Positions 7,807 to 16,182 of a stretch of 50,096 bases of DNA are shown in pieces. Position 1 is the first letter of the stretch; each line of letters starts with the position of its first letter. The notes beneath the pieces are model-generated. The model was not told the DNA's origin. It worked only from the letters and a program-made list of their open reading frames with translations, and did not search any database. Where the stretch lies: the NCBI GenBank assembly GCA_022703375.1, contig JAKLDS010000012.1, forward strand, positions 1-50,096. The letters run 5' to 3'. The position numbers and the translations under genes were made by a program. Origin of the DNA: Deltaproteobacteria bacterium (GTDB lineage Bacteria > Desulfobacterota > Syntrophia > Syntrophales > Smithellaceae).

Positions 7807-9046
7807 TGATGCCCCCTTCTTTATATTTGCCGAATATAACGGTCGTATTGTTACCGCCGAAGGCAAAGGAGTTGGAAAGGACAACGCGTAAATCGGCTCT
7901 CCGCGCTCCTTCCGTGACATAATCGAGATCGCATTCGCAATCAGGCTCATGGAGATTAATAGTCGGCGGAATAAAACCATCCCGCAGCGCCAGCATGGAG
8001 ATAACCGCCTCCAGTGCGCCCGCGGCTCCCAGAGTGTGCGCCGTCATGGATTTCGTGGAGCTAACAGGAATGTCATAAGCGCGTTTGCCGAACACTTCCT
8101 TAATCGCCTTGGTTTCCGTCAAATCATTAACGGGAGTTGCCGTGCCATGGGCATTGATATAATCGATATCCTCGATAGAGAGATTGCTGTCCCGGAGAGC
8201 CGCCTGCATGGAGCGCACGGCGCCCGAAGCCTTTTCATCCGGAGCGGTCATGTGGAAGGAATCGCAGGTAACACCGTAACCGAGAATTTCCCCGTAAATT
8301 TTCGCGCCCCGCGCCAGAGCGGCAGCGAGCGGCTCTAAAACCATAATCGCCGCCGCTTCTCCCAGGGAAAGCCCCTGGCGGTTTTTATCAAAAGGATGAC
8401 AGATATCGGGATCAAGCGATTTTAAGGCATTGAAAGCGGCATAGGTAATCCGGCACATGGGTTCCACACCGCCGGCCAGCATTATTTTGGCATGTTCGTT
8501 CAAAAGCAAATCCCGCGCGTAACCAATGGCTGTGGCGCCCGCCGAACAGGCAGTCATAAAAGTTGTTTTGGGGCCACCCAGAGCCAGATCGGAGGCAATC
8601 CTATCAGCGGATGAAGCGCAATAGACGGAAGCAAGGACGGAGAAACGGGGATTCCTGCCGCCGCGCAGCAGCAGACTGCGATAAAAGTTTTCCGCCTCCA
8701 GAAGACCTCCCGAACCGCCGCCGATGGCTACGCCCGTATCTTCCTGTAACTCCTCCGGGAAAGGATAAAGACCGGCATCCCGCAAAGCTTCCAGTGCCGC
8801 GGCAAAAGCCAGCATATCCGCCCGGGACATTCTTTTGAGGGAAAAATCCGCCGGAATATATTTGCGCGGCTGAAAATCTTTAATTTGTCCGCCGTTATGA
8901 CAGCGAAAATCTGCCGTATCGAATAAATCAACAGGCCCGATGCCGCATACGCCTTTTTGCAGTGCCGCGGCAAAATCAGGTATATTATTGCTTATTGCAT
9001 TGATTGTTCCAATGCCTGTAATAACTATCCGATTGTTTTTATTCAT
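7799..9046 (-). CDS. Beta-ketoacyl-ACP synthase (FabF-like), active-site intact
   Basis: Condenses malonyl-ACP with an acyl primer. Seen: 415 aa, N-terminal RIVITGIGTINAI, catalytic Cys167 in TACSAG, His300 in NAHGTAT and His337 in TAHTLGAAG, and the C-terminal NSFAFGGNN. It heads an operon with the dead homologue (8-nt overlap) and the acyl ligase. No acyl carrier protein, ketoreductase or dehydratase gene is nearby, so it either borrows those of fatty acid synthesis or belongs to a split cluster. The pair argues for a specialised lipid or polyketide rather than housekeeping fatty acid synthesis. No strong ribosome-binding site precedes the ATG at 9046. Upstream (9047-9376) there is no gene, only the palindrome at 9106-9159. 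Confidence 0.88.
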   Translation of the reverse strand: MNKNNRIVITGIGTINAISNNIPDFAAALQKGVCGIGPVDLFDTADFRCHNGGQIKDFQPRKYIPADFSLKRMSRADMLAFAAALEALRDAGLYPFPEELQEDTGVAIGGGSGGLLEAENFYRSLLLRGGRNPRFSVLASVYCASSADRIASDLALGGPKTTFMTACSAGATAIGYARDLLLNEHAKIMLAGGVEPMCRITYAAFNALKSLDPDICHPFDKNRQGLSLGEAAAIMVLEPLAAALARGAKIYGEILGYGVTCDSFHMTAPDEKASGAVRSMQAALRDSNLSIEDIDYINAHGTATPVNDLTETKAIKEVFGKRAYDIPVSSTKSMTAHTLGAAGALEAVISMLALRDGFIPPTINLHEPDCECDLDYVTEGARRADLRVVLSNSFAFGGNNTTVIFGKYKEGGING

Positions 9047-9105
9047 TGTTAGCCATTATTGCATTTTTTCTTTAGCTGGCTTCACCGACGTCAAAATCGC
9101 TATTA

Positions 9106-9159
9106 TTTTGACTTTTTACGAGTCATGGAACTTAGTTCCCGTAAGCAAAAAAGTCAAAT
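9106..9159. repeat. Small palindromic element upstream of the ketosynthase operon
   Basis: Outer arms TTTTGACTTTTTACG and CGTAAGCAAAAAAGTCAAA (2-nt bulge) enclose a perfect inner palindrome GGAAC-TTA-GTTCC (9127-9139). The outer arm resembles the right end of the repeat at 9759-9956 (ACTTATTACGAGTTCGTC), so it may be a shrunken member of the same family. It lies 60-115 bp before the ketosynthase start and could affect its expression. Confidence 0.5.
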
Positions 9160-9376
9160 AAATATTACAAAAATCGGAAGGCGGCAGCAATCCAATAAGA
9201 CAGATAAATGCTAATTGCTAATCGTTAAATTTAAGTTTTATTAAGGTAATGCCGATATTAAATTGCTAGTGTAATGAGAAGTATTGTTAGTAAAAGTTAA
9301 TTTGATTAATGGTGAATAATTCAAGACTGTTAGCTTAAAATAATTCAACCAGTCCAAAGAAAAGAGGTGGTTCAAA

Positions 9377-9568
9377 ATGGCAATCTCATCAATTTCCGCA
9401 AATCAGACCAACGCAGTACCGCAGGCACAGGCTGCCCAGGAGGCGGCTCAGGCCAGAGCTAATGAAGAAGCGCAAAAAATGCGCGCCCAGAGAGAAGCTG
9501 ATGCAGTAACTATTTCCCGACAGGCTCAGGAAGCTGCCGCCCAGGCCGCGGCTGCCGCGAAAGAGTAG
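9377..9568 (+). CDS. Small Ala/Gln-rich protein of unknown function
   Basis: 63 aa, not recognised as a known family. The N-terminus MAISSISANQTNAVPQAQ is followed by a charged, helical, Ala-rich segment with coiled-coil-like spacing and the stretch ADAVTISRQAQEAAA. Short proteins with a D-x-V-x-I-S core occur in flagellar and secretion contexts, but no such gene is nearby, so no role is proposed. Evidence that it is real: an AAGAGGTGG ribosome-binding site 7 nt before the ATG and a strong intrinsic terminator 75 nt after the stop, giving a compact single-gene unit. There is no signal peptide or membrane segment. Confidence 0.6.
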   Translation: MAISSISANQTNAVPQAQAAQEAAQARANEEAQKMRAQREADAVTISRQAQEAAAQAAAAAKE

Positions 9569-9643
9569 AAAACTGCCCGGGAAATATCTCGCAGCACAAA
9601 GCGTAAAGTTAAAGAACATAAGTTGCAACAAAGAGAACACCGG

Positions 9644-9681
9644 AAAAAGGTTTGGCCATAAACGGCCGAACCTTTTTTGTT
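9644..9681 (+). terminator. Intrinsic terminator of the 63-aa gene
   Basis: Arms AAAAAGGTTTGGCC and GGCCGAACCTTTTTT pair over about 14 bp with one G-U, loop ATAAAC, followed by a T-rich tail. This is a classic Rho-independent terminator. Confidence 0.85.
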
Positions 9682-9758
9682 TAATTCTTTGTTGTCCCCC
9701 GAGAGTACCCTTCTCCCGCAAAATAACATGAATTTGCCTTTTTCCGGCCACCAAAGAA

Positions 9759-9956
9759 GACAAACTTGTAAAAAGCCAGAGACAAGGCGCGCATGGTTCG
9801 CAGTGCGACTAGCTCACTGTGACATAGCTCACCATGACAAGTAATTAGCATCCCAGCCTGTCCTGAGCCCGCCGAAGGGCCGCAATAAGCCTGCCCCGGC
9901 GAAGGTCGGGGAGGGATGAAGCGCAACGCAGTATATGGACTTATTACGAGTTCGTC
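9759..9956. repeat. Dispersed palindromic repeat A (MITE-like)
   Basis: Imperfect terminal inverted repeats: GACAAACTTGTAAAAAGCC at 9759-9777 and GACTTATTACGAGTTCGTC at 9938-9956 (15 of 19 pair). The interior has GGCGCGCAT near the left end and GAAGCGCAACGCAGTATATG near the right end, plus a hairpin GCCCCGGCGAAGGTCGGGG. It has no ORF of its own. Repeat B (14423) shares the internal ATGCAAGGC / GAAGCGTAACGCCGATG layout. The rest of the 9569-10214 gap has the terminator above and otherwise nothing recognisable. Confidence 0.6.
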
Positions 9957-10214
9957 AAAGATAATCCTTGCTATTTATTGATAATACCTGTACAAGCCGC
10001 CTCGTGATCGCGATAGTTAGTTAACTTCCCACCTCTTTTCTTTGGAAAACTTCGGCAGGAAAATCCAGCTAATCGTAACAGAATCCAACTATGGCAACGT
10101 GTCGCAACCGGCCTTTGCAGTTGCCGTCCGGTGCATAAAAGCAGTGTTTATAAAGCGCTGTAACGATTAGAAGGGATTCATCACTAATACATTAATAAAG
10201 GAAGAAAAGAAGAA

Positions 10215-11486
10215 ATGAGTTTTGAGAAGTTTGAGTTACATGCGAAAATATTTGCCGGCGTCCAGGCGCTGGGCTACAAAGTGCCGACACCAATTCAATT
10301 ACAATCAATCCCGCCGATTCTGGAAGGCCGCGATGTTATGGGGCTGGCCCAGACCGGAACGGGAAAAACAGCAGCGTTTGTGCTGCCGATTCTGCAGCGG
10401 CTGATGCAGGGTTCGCGCGGCCATGTCCGGGCGCTGATTATTGCGCCCACCCGCGAGCTTAGCGAGCAGACCCATAAAGCCATCGGCGAGCTGGGACGCT
10501 CGACAAACCTGAAGAGTCTCTCCATCTATGGCGGAGTAAGCATCAGCGGCCAGATTAACAAGCTGCGGAATCGTGTGGAAATTATTTCCGCCTGCCCCGG
10601 CCGCCTCCTTGATCACATCAACCGCGGAACCGTGGATTTATCGAAGATAGAAGTGCTGGTGCTCGATGAAGCCGACCACATGTTTGACATGGGTTTTCTG
10701 CCGGATATCCGCAGAATCGTTAAACACCTGCCGGCGCAGCGCCAGACACTGCTTTTTTCCGCAACCATGCCGAACGATATTCGCTCCCTGGCCAATGATC
10801 TGCTGCAAAATCCGGTGAATATTAAAATCGGCCACACGGCGCCGGTGGAATCAGTTACCCATCATTTTTATCCGGTGCAAATGGAAACAAAAACAGCGTT
10901 GCTGAAAGATATTCTGGATAAAACAGACACTCAGTCGGTTCTTGTTTTTACCAGAACAAAATCCCGCGCCAAAAGCGTGGCACTGCAGCTGGACAGGTCG
11001 GGCTATAAGGTTACTTCGCTGCACGGCAATTTAACTCAGCAAAAACGCCAGCAGGCTCTCGACGGTTTCCGTGACGGCCGCTATGAAATCATGGTGGCCA
11101 CCGATATCGCCGCCCGCGGCATTGACGTGACCCGGATATCCCACGTTATTAATTATGATATGCCATCAACTGCCGATGCCTATACCCACCGCATCGGCCG
11201 GACGGGACGCGCCGCCAAAACAGGCGATGCCTTTACTTTTGTCACCGGACAAGATGTCTCTCTGGTGCATTCGCTGAAAAGAGTACTCGGCGAAAAGCTT
11301 CAATATCAGAGCGTTGAAGGATTAACCATCAGAATGCCTGTTGATGAATCCCCCGCAGGCCGTCGCGGTAACTACGGTATGAGGCCGAATCAAAGCCGCC
11401 GTCCTTTTAAGCCTGCGGCGCCGCGAAGAAGAGGATCAAAGCAGCGGTCCTTCGATTCCGCCAACCGTCAGCAATGGGCTCATTAA
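10215..11486 (+). CDS. rhlE: ATP-dependent RNA helicase, DEAD-box (RhlE type)
   Basis: Unwinds or remodels RNA in ribosome assembly or decay. All superfamily-2 motifs are present in order: Q motif PTPIQ, motif I AQTGTGKT, Ia PTRELSEQ, Ib PGRLLD, II VLDEADHMFDMGF, III FSATM, IV VLVFTRTKSRAK, V ATDIAARGIDV and VI HRIGRTGRA. The 423 aa end with a basic tail rich in Arg, Gly and Gln (RRGNYGMRPNQSRRPFKP), typical of RhlE-like helicases and used for RNA contact. The first residues match the MSF-x-x-x-L-x...GY-x-x-PTPIQ start of RhlE. Start ATG at 10215 with AAGGAAGAAAAG upstream. It is monocistronic; the next gene is 375 bp away. Confidence 0.92.
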   Translation: MSFEKFELHAKIFAGVQALGYKVPTPIQLQSIPPILEGRDVMGLAQTGTGKTAAFVLPILQRLMQGSRGHVRALIIAPTRELSEQTHKAIGELGRSTNLKSLSIYGGVSISGQINKLRNRVEIISACPGRLLDHINRGTVDLSKIEVLVLDEADHMFDMGFLPDIRRIVKHLPAQRQTLLFSATMPNDIRSLANDLLQNPVNIKIGHTAPVESVTHHFYPVQMETKTALLKDILDKTDTQSVLVFTRTKSRAKSVALQLDRSGYKVTSLHGNLTQQKRQQALDGFRDGRYEIMVATDIAARGIDVTRISHVINYDMPSTADAYTHRIGRTGRAAKTGDAFTFVTGQDVSLVHSLKRVLGEKLQYQSVEGLTIRMPVDESPAGRRGNYGMRPNQSRRPFKPAAPRRRGSKQRSFDSANRQQWAH

Positions 11487-11606
11487 GCGATAACCGGCTG
11501 CCCCTGGTTAAGCCCGGTTTCATAACTTTTCCCCGCTTATCATGGCGTTGCTGTTGCTGGAATTGCCTTTATTATCTTGACAAAATATTTGATGAAAGAT
11601 AAATTT

Positions 11607-11648
11607 ATCCTTACAGGAGAAGCAAGTCCTGTAAGGATTCTTTATTTT
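11607..11648. terminator. Perfect 12-bp hairpin between the helicase and GGDEF genes
   Basis: ATCCTTACAGGA, loop GAAGCAAG, TCCTGTAAGGAT, then TCTTTATTTT. The T-rich tail suits a terminator on the plus strand, 120 bp after the helicase stop. The perfect stem could also be a small RNA or operator. A weaker AACCGG/CCGGTT hairpin lies nearer the stop (11493-11520). Nothing else is recognisable in 11487-11861. Confidence 0.5.
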
Positions 11649-11861
11649 GCGGCAGGCAGATAATCTAATTGTATAAAACAGCGTTTCTTGTCGAAAATGA
11701 ATTTTGCCTGATGATGTTGGGCGGCCGTTATTTCCCGTTGAACCTGCAGGAATTATTTCGCATATTGTTTGCGGAGTATCTCCATTGCGCATCCTGCTCT
11801 CAACATTTTTCAGCACCACCGAATTAATCATTACAAAGGGGCTGACGGGGAAAAAGGTAAT

Positions 11862-13466
11862 ATGACACAATCCTTTTATACAATTTACGTTGTTTCCCTG
11901 TTCATCGCCTCGACAATTAATACGGTCCTCGCGGTCTTTTCCTGTTACCGGTATCATACCAGGGAGGCCAAAGCATTAGCCTATTTGCTGTTTGCTACAG
12001 CGATAATAACAGCCAGCGCCGCGTTTTCCGCGCTCAGCAACACCAGCGCGGCGGCTGATTTCTGGCTGACCAGGATTCGCTTTATCGGTGTCGCGAGCCT
12101 GCCGGTGTTTTTTCTTGCCTTCATATTTGAATATGAAGGCCGGATCAGGCTTTTAACGAAGCGCTATCTTCCTTTATTGTTCCTCATCCCTCTTACCACC
12201 ATAATACTAATCTGGACCAATCATCATCACGGTCTTTTTTTGCAGAATATCAGTTACCGGCAATTCGGCTTCTTCATTTTAAGGGATTCATGGAAACCGG
12301 GCATCTGGTTCTGGGTTCACAGCCTTTACAGTTATATATTCATCATCTACGGCATAATAATTCTATTGAGAAAGATTTTTAACACCCAGCAGCCCTGGCG
12401 GGGCCAGGTTATCATGCTGTTTATCGGCGCGCTTTTCCCTCTGCTGGCAAACATCATTGTCCTGATGCGGATTATTCCCGGGCCGGCGCTTGATTTAACG
12501 GCATTCGGGATGACAATAACCGGAATAATGTTCTTTCTGGCCTTATACCGCTACCGTCTCCTTAATATTATGCCGATAGCCGGTGAAAGAATAATCGAAA
12601 ACATGAGGGATGCGGTAATCGTGCTGGATAATAAAAACAGGATTATCCATCTTAATCCCTCAATGCTTGCCATCATCGGTGAGGCCTATTCCGGGGTCAT
12701 TGGCAAATATATCAAAGAAGTTCTGCCGCACTGGCTTCATAAAATAGACGCCGTCATCAACATCAGCGAACCTCAGACGGAAACATTTGTTATCAATGAC
12801 GAACAGGAAAATTACTTTGAGGTTAATTCCTCGCCGCTTTATCAGCGGCAGGAAAGCACCGTTATCGGTCAATTAATAGTTTTGCACGACATCACGGCGC
12901 AAACTGTGATGATGAAAGAAAAAGAGCTGCTGATTAACAAACTCGAGTTTACCCAGTCCGAATTGAAGATGCTGGCCGTTACCGATCCGTTAACCGGATT
13001 GTATAACCGTCGCCACTTTTTCCATCTTGCCGAACATGAATTCAAAAGAGCGGTGCGTTATGGCAGCTCTTTATCAATCCTGATGAGCGATATTGACTTA
13101 TTTAAAAAAGTCAACGACAACTACGGCCATGTAGCGGGAGATTATGTTCTGTCCATGATTTCCGGAATAATCAAAAAGAATCTGCGCACGGTTGATATTC
13201 TCGCCAGATTCGGAGGCGAGGAATTCATAATTATTCTTCCGGAAACAAATATCACCGCGGCCCGGGGTATTGCCGAAAGAATCCGGCTGGAAATAGCCGA
13301 AAGTTCCATCAGCTTTAATGACAATGTTATCAAAACAACCATCAGTATCGGTTTGGCAAGTCTTGATGAAAACGTGGTCGGCCTGGAAGACCTGATTAAA
13401 AAAGCCGATGACGCCCTTTACCGCGCCAAGGACAGCGGCAGAAACCAGGTTTATATATCAGAGTAG
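11862..13466 (+). CDS. 7TM sensor diguanylate cyclase (HisKA_7TM-PAS-GGDEF)
   Basis: Makes the second messenger cyclic di-GMP from two GTP. Domains (534 aa): seven hydrophobic segments over about residues 5-230, matching the HisKA_7TM sensor family; a PAS domain at about 240-355 (MRDAVIVLDNKNRIIHLNPS); a short coiled coil; and a GGDEF domain from about 370 (DPLTGLYNRRHF). The signature is GGEEF (451-455), an active variant. RTVD stands five residues before it, so the product-inhibition I-site (RxxD) is present. The start chosen is ATG at 11862 after AAAAAGGT; a TTG-initiated reading from 11769 lacks support. No phosphodiesterase partner is adjacent. The PilZ protein at 35106 could be a downstream receptor. 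Confidence 0.9.
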   Translation: MTQSFYTIYVVSLFIASTINTVLAVFSCYRYHTREAKALAYLLFATAIITASAAFSALSNTSAAADFWLTRIRFIGVASLPVFFLAFIFEYEGRIRLLTKRYLPLLFLIPLTTIILIWTNHHHGLFLQNISYRQFGFFILRDSWKPGIWFWVHSLYSYIFIIYGIIILLRKIFNTQQPWRGQVIMLFIGALFPLLANIIVLMRIIPGPALDLTAFGMTITGIMFFLALYRYRLLNIMPIAGERIIENMRDAVIVLDNKNRIIHLNPSMLAIIGEAYSGVIGKYIKEVLPHWLHKIDAVINISEPQTETFVINDEQENYFEVNSSPLYQRQESTVIGQLIVLHDITAQTVMMKEKELLINKLEFTQSELKMLAVTDPLTGLYNRRHFFHLAEHEFKRAVRYGSSLSILMSDIDLFKKVNDNYGHVAGDYVLSMISGIIKKNLRTVDILARFGGEEFIIILPETNITAARGIAERIRLEIAESSISFNDNVIKTTISIGLASLDENVVGLEDLIKKADDALYRAKDSGRNQVYISE

Positions 13467-13492
13467 CATTTTTCCTTCCGGATTTCTTCTCG

Positions 13493-14356
13493 TCACAAGG
13501 CCTGTGCCGCATGATAAGAGCTGCGTATCAACGGCCCGGCCTCCAAATGCCGGAAACCTTTCTGGCCGGCAATTTCTTTGAACTCGGCAAACTCGTCGGG
13601 GTGATAATATTTAGCCACCGGCCAATGTCCTAAAGTCGGCTGCTGATACTGGCCAATGGTTAAGCGCTGGCAACCTGTCCCGGCCAGATCATCAATTAAC
13701 CGCACAACATCGTCCTTCTTTTCGCCAAATCCGATCATAAAACCGCTTTTGGCGGCAACCGGAGATGCCGCTGCCCGCGAAAGAAGCTCCAGCGAAGTTC
13801 TGTAATTCCCCTGCGGACGCAATTGCGCGAAAAGCGGCTCGACAACTTCCATGTTGTGGTTGATGATATCGGGTTGGGCTGCAATAACCTTTTCCAGCGA
13901 TTGACTGCTTCCCTGAAAATCAGGAATCAATACTTCGATTTTACAGCCGGATACCGACTCGCGCAGCCGGCTGATGCACGTTGCAAAAACGGCCGAGCCG
14001 CCGTCGGGCAAATCGTCACGGGTGACTGAAGTTATTACGACATATTGCAACCCCATTTTTTTTACGGCGGCAAGCAAGTTATCAATTTCATTTTCATCAA
14101 CAGGCAGAGGCACGCCATGCCTGACATTGCAGTACCGGCAATTGCGGGTGCAGATATTACCGAGAATCAGAAAAGTTGCGGTGCCGCTGGCGAAGCACTC
14201 AGCGATATTGGGACAGGCCGCTTCCTGGCAGACACTGTGCAGTTGTAAACCGGCCAAAGTTGTTTTTATCCTGCGGCATTCTTCCGCATAAGCCGGGCGG
14301 ACTTTTAACCATTCAGGCTTGCGCAGGAGTTTTTGGGGATTTTGTACATTAGTCAT
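13493..14356 (-). CDS. lipA: Lipoyl synthase
   Basis: Radical SAM enzyme that inserts two sulfurs into an octanoyl group on a lipoyl-domain protein. Both iron-sulfur sites are visible: the auxiliary cluster Cys43-x4-Cys48-x5-Cys54 (VCQEAACPNIAEC) and the radical SAM cluster Cys69-x3-Cys73-x2-Cys76 (CTRNCRYC). The C-terminal RSSYHA contains the conserved serine that ligates the auxiliary cluster. 287 aa, normal length. It lies downstream of gcvPB on the same strand, so its likely substrate is the GcvH protein encoded in the same cluster. The 298-bp gap from gcvPB holds repeat B, so lipA may have its own promoter. No lipB or lplA is in the window. Confidence 0.95.
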   Translation of the reverse strand: MTNVQNPQKLLRKPEWLKVRPAYAEECRRIKTTLAGLQLHSVCQEAACPNIAECFASGTATFLILGNICTRNCRYCNVRHGVPLPVDENEIDNLLAAVKKMGLQYVVITSVTRDDLPDGGSAVFATCISRLRESVSGCKIEVLIPDFQGSSQSLEKVIAAQPDIINHNMEVVEPLFAQLRPQGNYRTSLELLSRAAASPVAAKSGFMIGFGEKKDDVVRLIDDLAGTGCQRLTIGQYQQPTLGHWPVAKYYHPDEFAEFKEIAGQKGFRHLEAGPLIRSSYHAAQAL

Positions 14357-14422
14357 ATTTTAAGCCAAGAAATAATTACAACATTTTTAGCAACAGATAT
14401 TTTGACTCAAATACTGTTTGCG

Positions 14423-14600
14423 GGCTGTTCAAAAAGGTTTAGATGCAAGGCATCGCGAGGGGCGAGCAGCGGAGCGTACTTTAGAGGTACGTGAGCAGCA
14501 AGACCCGAAGCGTAACGCCGATGCAATCGGGATAGACTCCGTCCCCGCGAAAGCGGGGATGAGCCATTTGTAAAAGCCTGCGGCTTTTGCCGGCAAGGAA
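14423..14600. repeat. Dispersed palindromic repeat B (MITE-like) between gcvPB and lipA
   Basis: Starts GGCTGTTCAAAAAGG, then ATGCAAGGC; in the middle is an inner hairpin GCGTACTTTAGAGGTACGT; then GAAGCGTAACGCCGATGCAA. The right end appears replaced by a second hairpin, GTCCCCGCGAAAGCGGGGA (14541-14559). It has the same architecture as repeat A and no ORF. It fills almost all of the gcvPB-lipA gap. Confidence 0.55.
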
Positions 14601-14654
14601 ATATCCATTTTTTTATTGTACTCCCTCCGGGATGCACACCCGGTCAACAGCCTG

Positions 14655-16094
14655 CTATTTTTTCCAGCAGACATCAGGTTTGCGGGCGGCCAGCACCTCG
14701 TCGAGCCTGCTCACTTCCGTGCTTAAAGGCGCGTCATGCAGGCGCTGCGGATTTTCTCTGGCCTCACCGGCGATGGCAATCATGGCGTCGCAGAAAGTGT
14801 CCAAAGTTTCCTTGCTTTCCGTTTCTGTGGGCTCAATCATCATGGCTTCTTGCACAATCATCGGGAAATAAATCGTCGGCGGATGGTAGCCGAAATCAAT
14901 CAGCCTTTTGGCAATATCCGAAGTGTGCACGCCGCTTTCCGCCACCTGCCTGGAACCGGAAATAACACATTCATGCATGCACACGCGGTCAAACGGCAAA
15001 TCGAAATATGGTTTCAATCTTTCCTTGATATAATTGGCGTTAAGCACGGCCATTTCGGTGGCGTGTTTTAATCCTGCCGCGCCCAGTGAACGGATATAGG
15101 CATAGGCCTTGACAACAACGTTAAAGTTGCCGTAAAAAGCCTTCACCCGGCCAATAGAATCAGGGAATTTATCCGCCAATTGATAACCATCGGCTGTTTT
15201 CACAATGCGCGGGACAGGAAGAAAATCAACCATAGCTTTACCCACACCCACCGGGCCGCTGCCGGGGCCGCCGCCGCCGTGCGGTGTGGAAAATGTTTTA
15301 TGCAGATTGAGCTGAATGACATCAAAACCGATATCGCCGGGACGGGCTATTCCCAAAAAAGCATTGGCGTTGGCGCCGTCGCCGTAAAGCAGGCCGCCTT
15401 TGCCGTGAACAATGCGGGAGACTTCCTCAATATTGCGTTCAAACAGACCCAGCGTATTGGGATTGGTCAGCATCAGCGCCGCAACATCTTCGGTCATCAA
15501 AGATTTCAGGTGTTCAATATCCACACCGCCCTCGTTATTGGAATGCAGGGTAACTGCTTCAAATCCGCAAAGCGCGCTGGAAGCCGGGTTGGTGCCGTGT
15601 GCGGCATCGGGAATCAAAATACGGTGGCGTTTTTCACCTTTCCTCTCGAAGTATTTCTTAATCATCATGACGCCGGTGAGCTCGCCGTGTGCGCCAGCCG
15701 CCGGCTGCAAGGTAAATTGCGCCATGCCGAAAATTTCACTCAACATTTGCTGCATCTCGTAAAGCAATTGCAGACTGCCCTGCGCCATCGCTTCCGCAGC
15801 GTAAGGATGAAGACCGGTGAAGCCGGGGAGCGCGGCGGCGTTTTCGTTTACTTTGGGATTGTATTTCATGGTGCAGGAGCCCAGCGGATAAAAACCCAGG
15901 TCAACGCCGAAATTGCGCCGTGATAAATTGGTGTAGTGGCGCACCAAATCCACCTCCGCCACTTCCGGCAAATCCAGGTTATCCCGCAGATATTTTTTGC
16001 CGATTACTTTTTCGATATTTACTTCCGGCACATCGCTTTGCGGCACTTCCACCGCACTTCTTCCCGCCTTGCTTACCTCAAATATTAATTCCAT
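14655..16094 (-). CDS. gcvPB: Glycine dehydrogenase (decarboxylating) subunit 2, P-protein beta
   Basis: PLP subunit of the split P-protein; it decarboxylates glycine and passes the aminomethyl group to the lipoyl arm of GcvH. Seen: 479 aa, PLP-binding Lys266 in [16 protein letters not shown], and the upstream AAHGTNPAS and YGDGANANA motifs. The partner subunit gcvPA lies 3.7 kb upstream on the same strand instead of adjacent, with the moxR-DUF58-DUF4129 genes between. Start ATG at 16094 after AAGGAGC. The 88-bp gap to the DUF4129 gene allows co-transcription. Confidence 0.95.
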   Translation of the reverse strand: MELIFEVSKAGRSAVEVPQSDVPEVNIEKVIGKKYLRDNLDLPEVAEVDLVRHYTNLSRRNFGVDLGFYPLGSCTMKYNPKVNENAAALPGFTGLHPYAAEAMAQGSLQLLYEMQQMLSEIFGMAQFTLQPAAGAHGELTGVMMIKKYFERKGEKRHRILIPDAAHGTNPASSALCGFEAVTLHSNNEGGVDIEHLKSLMTEDVAALMLTNPNTLGLFERNIEEVSRIVHGKGGLLYGDGANANAFLGIARPGDIGFDVIQLNLHKTFSTPHGGGGPGSGPVGVGKAMVDFLPVPRIVKTADGYQLADKFPDSIGRVKAFYGNFNVVVKAYAYIRSLGAAGLKHATEMAVLNANYIKERLKPYFDLPFDRVCMHECVISGSRQVAESGVHTSDIAKRLIDFGYHPPTIYFPMIVQEAMMIEPTETESKETLDTFCDAMIAIAGEARENPQRLHDAPLSTEVSRLDEVLAARKPDVCWKK

Positions 16095-16182
16095 ATAAGC
16101 TCCTTACAGATTACAAAATTTTTCTTCACTCCAATGAATAAACGTACCTTGTTAACTGCACCTGCGGAAAAGCCCGGCGGAA

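Larger units (their letters stand above)
9354..10045. repeat. 17-bp exact inverted repeat pair flanking the small-protein region
   Basis: CCAAAGAAAAGAGGTGG at 9354-9370 and its exact reverse complement at 10029-10045 enclose about 690 bp that hold the 63-aa ORF, its terminator and a palindromic repeat. The left copy includes the ribosome-binding site of the 63-aa ORF. Purine-rich composition makes chance less remote than for a mixed 17-mer. Confidence 0.5.
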
